A stretch of DNA of 64,000 nucleotides. Source: Candidatus Rubrivivax defluviihabitans (GTDB taxonomy: Bacteria > Pseudomonadota > Gammaproteobacteria > Burkholderiales > Burkholderiaceae_C). The first letter of the stretch is position 1; each line of letters begins with the position of its first letter. The notes beneath the pieces are model-generated. The model was not told where the DNA came from. It did not search any database and saw only the letters and a program-made list of their open reading frames with translations. The position numbers and the translations under genes are program-made. Shown here piece after piece: positions 56,775 through 64,000 of the stretch. The stretch is taken from positions 277,793 through 341,792 of the forward strand of contig JADJMW010000021.1 of the NCBI GenBank assembly GCA_016709385.1, in the 5' to 3' direction.

Positions 56775-59553
56775 CTACCTTCGCTTCAGGATGTCCTTGA
56801 CGGCATCGGCTGCGCTCTCGGCCGTGGTAGCAGCATCTTTGCCAACTTGCTTGGCGGACTGCTTCAGCAAGGACCTACGCGGCACGAGGGTGCCGTCTTC
56901 GGCTCGGTCGGCTTCGATGTTTCGACCGAGCTGATCTGCCTGCGCTCCAGTGCGTTGCCGAAGCGCCGTCGCCTCGGCTTGGATTTGATCTCGGCGCAAC
57001 TCTGGCGACTCGGCGGGTGCAGTTGGTGGCGATGGATTCCCGCGAGTTCTCCTGACGGCGGCATCAGAGTCTTTGCGCATGCCGGGTACGTCGACCGTCG
57101 AGTCCACGATTGCCGACTGGCGAAGATGCTCGGGAGGGAGTGACCCGAACGTCACTGGCACGCCAGTCCCATCCGTGAATGTTCGATTCGGCCCGAGGGC
57201 TCGACGTGCGAGTTCGGCTTCAAAGAGAGCTTGCGCCGCCGCACTGGTGCCTCCGTACTGCTCAGCGTAACGGGTGAACATGGCGAGGTTATGTGGATCC
57301 TGGGCCAGGTCAATGGAGATGACTTCGCCCCTCTCAAGCGCAGTGGCCAGGCGTTCTGAGTAGCTGGTTCTTTGCGCCAGCGCAGCTTCAGCACGGGCGG
57401 TCCGGGTGGCAGATGAACTGATGCGTGACGCGATCTCCGTGGCTTCACGTGCGTCGGCCGCAACCACAGTCGAGAAGCTCGAGTCTCTGGACACCCGATC
57501 GCCGAACTGCTTGAACTCGCTGAGTTGCTCGCTGGTCATGCTGCCGAGCACCTTCTGCTCCTGCGCTGTCAGGCCCGACAAGTAGCTCTTGTCTGCTGTG
57601 GCATTGAGCTTTCCGCCAGCGACTGCGGTGCTCAATCCCAGGTGTGCGGCGGCGCCGAAGGCAATGTTTGCGACTTGCGACTGAGACATGCCAGTGCTGT
57701 CGGCGACGCTCCTCGTGATCTGGTCCAACCGGTTCAGCGTCTGCCCCAACTGCTCGAAGCTGCTGGACGTCGACCCCGTGCTGCTCCGCGATGACTTCAG
57801 CTTTGCCAAGCCCTTCGTGAATGCCTCGGACAGCACCGCCGAACGTTCGGTGCTGGCAGCGACTGCCTCGCTGCGGGCTGCGTCGACCTGGCGGCTGGCG
57901 TCCTGCACGTCCTGCTCGCTCACGCGCATCGAGACGACCCGGGACGCGTAGCCCTGGTTGCGCAGCAGGCTGACGGCGGTCCGGCCGGTCAGCATGTTTG
58001 ACGAGAAGGTGTTGCCGCTGATGTCGTTCTGCCAGTTGCTCATGAACGCGGACGTCCGGTTCGGCGCGAGCCGGATCTGGTCCATCGAGACATTGCCCAT
58101 GCTCAGATTGCCCGCGGCGGCACCTGCCGTGGCGCCGGCCACCATCGACTGCAGGCCCGAGAGACCGCCCACCAGCGCGGTGCCAAAGGTCTCCATCCGC
58201 TTGAGCGCGGCCCAGGCGATGAACGGGATGCTGATCGCCAGGTAGCCGACCACGGCCTCGCCGGAGATCGCCCGGGAGTAGATCGTCGATGCCGTCTGCA
58301 GCGACAGAGCCTTGGCGCCGCTGCCAAGGTCAGCCGCCGCCGCGAGGTCGTAGGCGGCGTAGATCGATGCCATGTAGTTGAGCACGGCATACAGCGGCGG
58401 CCAGAGCTGGATCCAGATCAGCACCGCGGCATAGCCCTTGAAGGCCAGCATGGTCTCGCGCCCGCTGGTCAGCAGCATCAGCAGGACGAGGAGGGGGAAC
58501 AGCGCGTAGGTGATGGCCTCGATCACGTTGCGGAACACCGGCAGCGCCTGCTCGGCGACCTTGCCGGCGTTCAGCCAGGCCGCGTTCTGCTGCGCCACGG
58601 ACTGCGCCCGCCCGACGGCCAGCACCATGGCCGCCGGGTCGTTCACCTTCTGACCGATGATGTTGCTGGTGTCGTTGATCGCATTCAGCAGCGCGTTCTG
58701 GCGGATCAGGTCGGCCGCCGTCGCGGCCGCGGTCGAAATGCTGTTCTTCAGGTATGCCCGCTGGATCTGCCCGGCGATGGCGGCATTGGCGGCTGCCGCC
58801 GGCAGCGTCGGATTCAGCTGGAAGGCGAGCTTGCCCTGGATGCGGGTCAGCTGCGCCGGGAGCCGGCCGTTGAGGTTCGTGTAGGCATTCGGGCAGGTGT
58901 CGACGGTGATCGAGCCGCCAGCGCTGGTCAGGGTCGTGAAGCGGGCCGGGTTGGGCGATGCCATCAGCGCCCACACGTCGTCCGAACTCGAGAACGTGCC
59001 CGGATCGACCGTGCCGTCGATCAGGTCGTACATCGTGCAGTTGTGGATGAAGTTGACCAGGTCCGTGCGGAAGTTCGGATCCTGGAAGGCGACGCCGCCT
59101 GTCTCCCGGATGAGGCGGTTGCCGAACATCAGGCCGTTCTTCTCGTAGCTCAGCTCGCTCGGCAGGGCGCCGACACCCGGGATGACCTGGAAGGCCGTCT
59201 CGAACAGGCCCGTGAGCGTGTGCCCGACCGTACTGGTGACACTGCCGAGAAAGGCCACGCCGAAGGGGACGTTGGCCACCACCTTGACGGCGGATCCGCC
59301 GGTCTTGTCGACGACGCCCACGGTCACCCGCGGCACGATGAGGACGGAGAACACCAGCAGCACGGTGGCCAGCCACTTCCAGCCCTGCAGCTTCTCGGGC
59401 GCGAAGGCGTAGGCCACCAGCGCCGCGATGAACCCGCAGAAGGCCACGGCGGCGACCGCCGCCATGTAGTCGCCAGAGCCGTGGATGGTTGCCGCAGCGT
59501 TGAAGATGCCGAACAGGCTGTCGGCGTTCTGGTAGGCGTAGATCTTCCCACAT
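56775..59553 (-). pseudogene. traG: TraG N-terminal-domain conjugal transfer protein, frameshifted at codon 3
   Basis: Large inner-membrane mating-pair protein of conjugative elements. The reading frame encodes KIYAYQNADSLFGIFNAAATI... and some 920 residues with a TraG-like N-terminal membrane domain (segments near residues 30, 60, 370-400, 440-460) and a Ser/Thr-rich helical C-terminal part. The natural start appears to be the ATG at 59553, preceded by a GGAG, giving M-W-E; one extra base at about 59544-59547 puts the rest (IYAYQNADSL) in another frame. This may be a real disabling mutation or a base-call error. Other mating-pair genes are absent, as an IS91-type transposase begins about 140 bases beyond. 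Confidence 0.8.
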
Positions 59554-59695
59554 GCGTCGCTCCAGGGGGAGCGTGGATCCTGAAGCGATGTGACGATGGC
59601 GTCGGCCAGGAACGACCTCAAAAGCACGGGGATATCGGCACTAAGGTGAACGACGGACTCCCGCCGGGCTGGCCCACCCCAACCGGCTGCACCCG

Positions 59696-61311
59696 GTGGA
59701 GGGCCATCTTCTTGCACCCACAAGCCCGACCGAAGGGCGATGGCGAGTGCAGGGCGATGCTGGGACGGTAGAGGTCCCCATCGAGTCCTCTGCATGCCGT
59801 GCACGCCGCCCGCCAGCCCGGTTCCTTACCCGGCTGGCCAGCCGGCTCCACTACGAACGCCACCGACCGGAGCAGACCACGCTGTACCGCCTGGTCCAGC
59901 AGCATGCGGCCAGCTTCATCGCCCACACCGAGGCCAGCACGGACGCCGAGTTGCCGCGGTTCATCAAGGACGAGTTCGACGCCTTCCTCGAGTGCGGCAT
60001 CCTGGCGCATGGATTCCTGCGGCTACGCTGCGGCGAGTGCGGCCACGACAAGCTGCTGGCCTTCAGCTGCAAGCGCCGGGGATTCTGCCCCTCTTGCGGC
60101 GCCCGGCGCATGTCGCAGACCGCTGCGCACCTGGTCGACCACGTCATCCCGCACGTGCCGGTGCGGCAATGGGTGCTGTCGCTGCCGATCCCGCTGCGCG
60201 TGCTGCTGGCCGCGCAGCCGGAACTGGTCACGCCGGTGCTGCAGGTGGTGCAGCGCGTGGTCACGCGACATCTGCTGCGGCAGGCGGGGCTCAAGGCTGA
60301 CGAAGGTCACGGCGGCGCCGTCACGCTGATCCAGCGCTTTGGCTCGGCCGCCAACCTCAACATCCACCTGCACTGTCTGGTACTGGACGGGGTGTACTGC
60401 TGCGACGCCGATGGTTCGCCGGCCTTCATTGAGGCGGATGCGCCCACCGACGACGAATTGCACGCGCTGCTGCAGACCGTCATCGCCCGGCTGATGAAGA
60501 TGCTCACGCGCCGGGGCGTGCTGGTCGAAGACATGGGCCAGACCTACCTGGCCGAGCCGGATGCCGACGGCGAGGAGGCGCGCACGCTGCGGCCGCTGCA
60601 GGCCGCGGCCATCACCTACCGAATCGCCTTCGGGCCGCGCGCCGGGCAGAAGGTGCTGACCCTGAGAGGCGCGATGCCGCGCGAGGACTCGGCCCGCCAG
60701 CCGCTGTGCGCCGACATCGACGGATTCAGCCTGCACGCCGCGGTGCGGGTCGAAGCCCATGACCGCAAGCGGCTGGAGCAGCTGTGCCGCTACATCACCC
60801 GGCCGGCGCTTTCCGACGAACGGGTGCAGGTCAATGCCGCCGGGCAGGTCGAGCTGAAGCTGAAGACACCGTGGCGCGACGGCACGACGCATCTGGTCTT
60901 GAGCCCGCTGGAGTTCATGCAGCGGCTTGCGGCGCTGGTTCCCCGGCCGCGTCTGCATCTCATCAGGTTCCACGGCGTGCTGGCGCCCAACGCCAAGCTG
61001 CGGTCCCTGGTGGTGCCGCAAGGGCCCGAGGTGGAGGAACGGGCCACCGCAGCCGTTGCCGCCAGCGAATGCGTGGTCCAGACCGAGACTAACCCGGACC
61101 GGCCGGACCGACCGCACCGAATTGCTTGGGCGCGGCTACTCAAGCGCGTGTTCGACATCGACATGCAGCACTGCCCCAACTGCGGCGCCGGGAGCTCAAG
61201 ATCATCGCGGCCATCCTGGAGCGACCGGTGATCGAGAAGATCCTGACCCACCTGGGACTGGATCCGCAGCCGCCGCCCAGAGGCCGAGCGCGCGAGGCGC
61301 GGCAAGACTGA
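59696..61311 (+). mobile_element. tnp: IS91/ISCR-family transposase gene with a frameshift near its 3' end
   Basis: Rolling-circle (HUH) transposase. Frame 1 (about 500 residues) shows the N-terminal zinc motif (LRCGECGHDKLLAFSCKRRGFCPSCGARRM), the HUH motif NLNIHLHCLVLDGVY, the catalytic-Tyr region LCRYITRPAL and RLLKRVFDIDMQHCPNCG. Near 61190 the frame changes: the family C-terminus ELKIIAAILERPVIEKILTHLGL continues in the next frame to 61311, which fits loss of one G from a G run. Start of the gene is uncertain; the element's ends (terIS, oriIS) could not be delimited. Confidence 0.88.
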
Positions 61312-61756
61312 AGCCGCCTGAGCCGCGTCGACCGTCCCGGACACCGTACACATCACAAAGGGCTGCGCAGCCTGGCGCCAGTGGCCGGTGGCGCTGCGCC
61401 CGCGTGCGGACTGGATGGCGGAAAACACAGGGTCAACCCCGAGATCAAGGCCCAACGAGCGCGAGGCGAGCCGTCAGGGCGGGCCGAATCCAGACAAGGC
61501 AACGGCCCAGGCGCCAGTTCCAAGCCATCCAGGCAGGCATCGGCTGCCCACCCAGGGCTGAGTCGGGCTTTCCAGGCTTTTCACAGACCAGACCGTTTGA
61601 AATTCCTATGCGCTTCAACGTTCTCTTTTATCACTGCGAAAACGACTTTCTACACGAGAAGACAAAGACGCTAACGATTCCACAGCATCATAGGCTGCCA
61701 GAAGCATGGTTCTTTTTCACAACATCACCTAAATTACAATCAATTAAAAAACTAAA
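61312..61756. other. Right flank of the IS91-type element; composition boundary
   Basis: No gene is visible. The first 280 bases are GC rich like the element and probably include its origin end. Near 61600 the sequence changes to a much more A/T-rich stretch. Confidence 0.4.
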
Positions 61757-61776
61757 CCCGGCAAGGTTATGCCGGG
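61757..61776 (-). terminator. Rho-independent terminator of the glycyl-radical operon
   Basis: Perfect 7-bp stem CCCGGCA/TGCCGGG with a 6-base loop; on the minus strand a TTTAGTTTTTTAA tract follows. It lies just after the disrupted activase gene. Confidence 0.85.
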
Positions 61777-61849
61777 CTTACGAGCAGTTTCATTAGAGAC
61801 AGCACAAATAGCGGCTGCAGTGAAACCTGTTTGCGGTTATCCCGGTGAC

Positions 61850-62826
61850 CAGGTACCGGGATACCTGGGACTCAAATACTTCCGTACAACGTCCAGTTCC
61901 ACGTCACTCATAAACTTGGCGGTTTTGCTCACCAATATCGAGACGTTTGGTGCCACCGAAACGAGGTAATTTATCCAACCAAATGGGATTATATGGAAGA
62001 ATCCATTTTTTGACGCCGTTTTCTTCCTTCATCGGGTCGACAATACCGCCGAGATTTTCGTCGGTATCGGTAACTCCAGGAATCAACGGCACTCGAGGCA
62101 ATACTTCAAGATCAGTGGTCCAAGGCCAATGCCTGAACCCTTTTAAAGTTCTCAATGATGGGTTCGTTTTTAACACCGCAATGGGTCAAATGATCATCAC
62201 TGTTGATAGGCTTGAGATCGAAAATAAATGGGCCAGTAGTGTGAGGCAATACCAGACTTTCAAAACGGCTTAAGTTAGATAACCCTGCGGTTTGAATCAG
62301 GAGTATGAATATCTCTCTTCCTTTTCACCGCTAGAAATAAATTCGCCGACACTTTACCATTTGCATCAGGGCTTCACCACCACCGGAAACCGTGAGGCCT
62401 ACCGGACATCTCGAGGAAATCAGCATCTTCAAGCGCTTCTTCAGCCAGCGCTTCAAGATCATTAGTGGGGCGACCTATCTGCTCCAGCGCACCGGACAGG
62501 CACACATCGACACATTTAAAGCATTGGTTGCACTTGTCACTGAGATATGTCCCGGTACGCAAATCAGATCGTTACCTGTTCCGGACAACCTCTGCCCCAA
62601 TCACCGCATTCGATGCACTTTTCAGCATTGAACAAGCGGCTCGTAACCGGTATTGATACTTTCCGGATTCTGGCACCAGGTACACGACGAGTGGGCGACG
62701 CCCATACAAAGACTACGCTGCGAATACCCGGCCCACGATCATCGAGCGCCGTACGCTTAACATCGAAATATAACGAAGCCTTGCGGGGCTCCGTTACATT
62801 AATCGAGAGATTAGCGAGCCCCGCAT
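61850..62826 (-). pseudogene. Radical-SAM glycyl-radical-enzyme activase, broken by several frameshifts
   Basis: Segments of an activating enzyme are found in different frames: LYFDVKRTALDD.GPGIRSVVF, CTWCQNPESINTG (the radical SAM cluster cysteines), LFNAEKCIECGD, KCNQCFKCVDVC.SGALE (ferredoxin-like clusters), and LPRVPLIPGVTDTDEN...LPYNPIWLDK. Conserved residues survive across the frame changes, but at least four indels are needed to join them. The gene would start at the ATG that shares TGATG with the end of the glycyl-radical enzyme. Positions of ends are approximate. Confidence 0.75.
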
Positions 62827-64000
62827 CAGGCCGCATTTGAGCTCCTGGAGATGACTTCATCCTGCATCTTCGGGAAGCAGGTCATTGAAGTACACTTTGG
62901 AATAACCGGATACGCGGATCAACAAGTTCGGATGCAGCTCAGGGTTATCACGAGCTTCAATCAGAATCTTAGGATCCCAGCATATTGGCCTGAACCCCCA
63001 TGCCTTCACGCTTGAAGAACACCTTCAAAGGACGCCCAGGCACTCTTTGCCGTCATGACATTTATAGCTGGAAGCGTCTAACAAGATATTGAAGTTGATG
63101 CCGTTGGCAAGTTCTTGTAGTTAATCTTGTTCGTAGAATTCAATGGCGTTGAGGTGGTACCACGCTTGTCTGCCGCTAAGAGAGCAAAGCCAGACGCAAA
63201 GTTTCACCGGCACGACGACCGTTAGGCACGCGTTCACAAGACCACCGAAGTGCGTGTGTGACGTGTTAAGATAACTGCAACATTGGCGGTTTGCCGCCAC
63301 GGTATTTTGCAGTGCCTTAATGTTATCAGCGTGGTGCTCACCAACCCAGATCATCCACTTATCGGCTTCCGGAATATCGTTACCGAATTTATCAATGGCA
63401 TTTAGTTTGGTGAACACCTTCTCATCGCTGATGTTGTCTTTCAATGATCGACCAACCCCGCCAGGAGAATCCAACCATCTTCAAATACTGCTTTTTCAAT
63501 GCAGCGCAATGAATCCGCAGTAGCCGCCATACCACAGCCCTGAATACCGAGAAAGTACATAAACAGCGCCACCTTTGGTAGAGCAAACACCTGTTTCCAC
63601 ACATCCCTCCAACGGCGCACTGCGCTTACAGGCAGGGTGGGATGATGCTGGCATGGAATTTTTCTACCGCTTCCAGGTCTCTGCACCAGTTTACCAAGCT
63701 TGATGCTTCTTCCGGTATCGTAAGCCACTAACCACATCGTCCATGGTTTTCATTTCGGACACTGGAGGGTTTAGCACCAATTTGCTTTTAAGAACCAAAC
63801 TGACGACCTTCATTGGGGAGCAGTTCAATCGCCAACGGCATGTTTGTACATAGCGGCATCAGTGGAAGCCAGAGTTTTGCTGGCGCGGTAGGCTCACAGC
63901 CAATAGCCGTAGTTGCGTGCGTCTTCCAGAGAATAACCGATATCGATTATTGGACTCGATAATGAACATCGTTGGCCACATGGCAGGAGCAGAACCAGGG
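62826..64000 (-). pseudogene. Glycyl-radical enzyme (PFL2/dehydratase/lyase type), C-terminal part, multiply frameshifted
   Basis: Pieces in changing frames read as a glycyl-radical enzyme: GYSLEDARNYGY.(C)EPTAPAK near the active-site Cys loop, IKLGKLVQRPGSGRKIPCQHH, GMAATADSL.CIEKAVFEDGW, KLNAIDKFGNDIPEADKW, TSHTHFGGLVNA, and the glycyl-radical loop LIRVSGYSK. The C-terminus DEVISRSSNAA ends at 62826. At least six indels break the frame; the expected GCVEP is scrambled to YCCEP. The 5' part lies outside the window. Substrate class cannot be told. Confidence 0.75.

Noticed and set aside
61381..61674. Short rightward frames after the IS91-type transposase
   Set aside because: They cross the composition boundary and show no motif.

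Overview
The window is almost entirely high-GC DNA from a facultatively phototrophic betaproteobacterium. It looks like a purple bacterium of the Burkholderiales, Rubrivivax/Roseateles type. This rests on a BChl a photosynthesis gene cluster with a pufC tetraheme gene, a spheroidene-type carotenoid pathway (crtA, crtD, crtE, crtF), EF-P with Arg32 plus EarP, and typical betaproteobacterial housekeeping genes. The species cannot be read from the sequence.

Positions 1-13.1 kb hold a long leftward photosynthesis superoperon: crtE-crtF, then bchC-bchX-bchY-bchZ-pufB-(small unrecognised membrane gene)-pufA-pufL-pufM-pufC-crtA-crtD, with crtD running off the left edge. It supplies the late bacteriochlorophyll a enzymes, the LH1 and reaction-centre polypeptides, and carotenoid enzymes. 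Perfect TGT-N12-ACA (CrtJ/PpsR-type) palindromes sit at the bchC and crtE promoters. PufC carries a C-terminal OmpA-like domain.

From 13.2 to 23.3 kb, hemA (rightward) and a cyclase-STAND-TPR regulator gene are followed by a leftward DUF3422-bchI-bchD-bchO operon (magnesium chelatase). HemA feeds tetrapyrrole synthesis, BchID inserts Mg, BchXYZ and BchC finish the BChl a side chains, and the pigments assemble with PufBALMC. A lipoprotein gene lies between.

From 23.4 to 54.7 kb is ordinary chromosome: folA, thyA plus an EamA exporter, an OmpA lipoprotein, an MsbA-type ABC exporter, a degenerate GGDEF protein, a FtsX-type ABC operon with a CrtC/AttH-like lipocalin protein, an SDR, DUF480, a thioesterase, a GST, a PAS-LuxR regulator divergent from scoAB, ggt, pyrD, rpiA, mnmC, DUF3445, efp/earP, uvrC, pgsA, an EamA exporter, HU, tRNA-Val and ppiD.

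From 54.8 kb a mobile region begins at tRNA-His. It holds a P4-type integrase, a small membrane protein, a conjugative traG-like gene with a frameshift at codon 3, and an IS91/ISCR-type transposase with a frameshift near its 3' end. After about 61.6 kb base composition drops sharply and the strand reads as a glycyl-radical enzyme and its radical-SAM activase, both broken by many small indels. This last segment is either decayed foreign DNA or poor or chimeric sequence.
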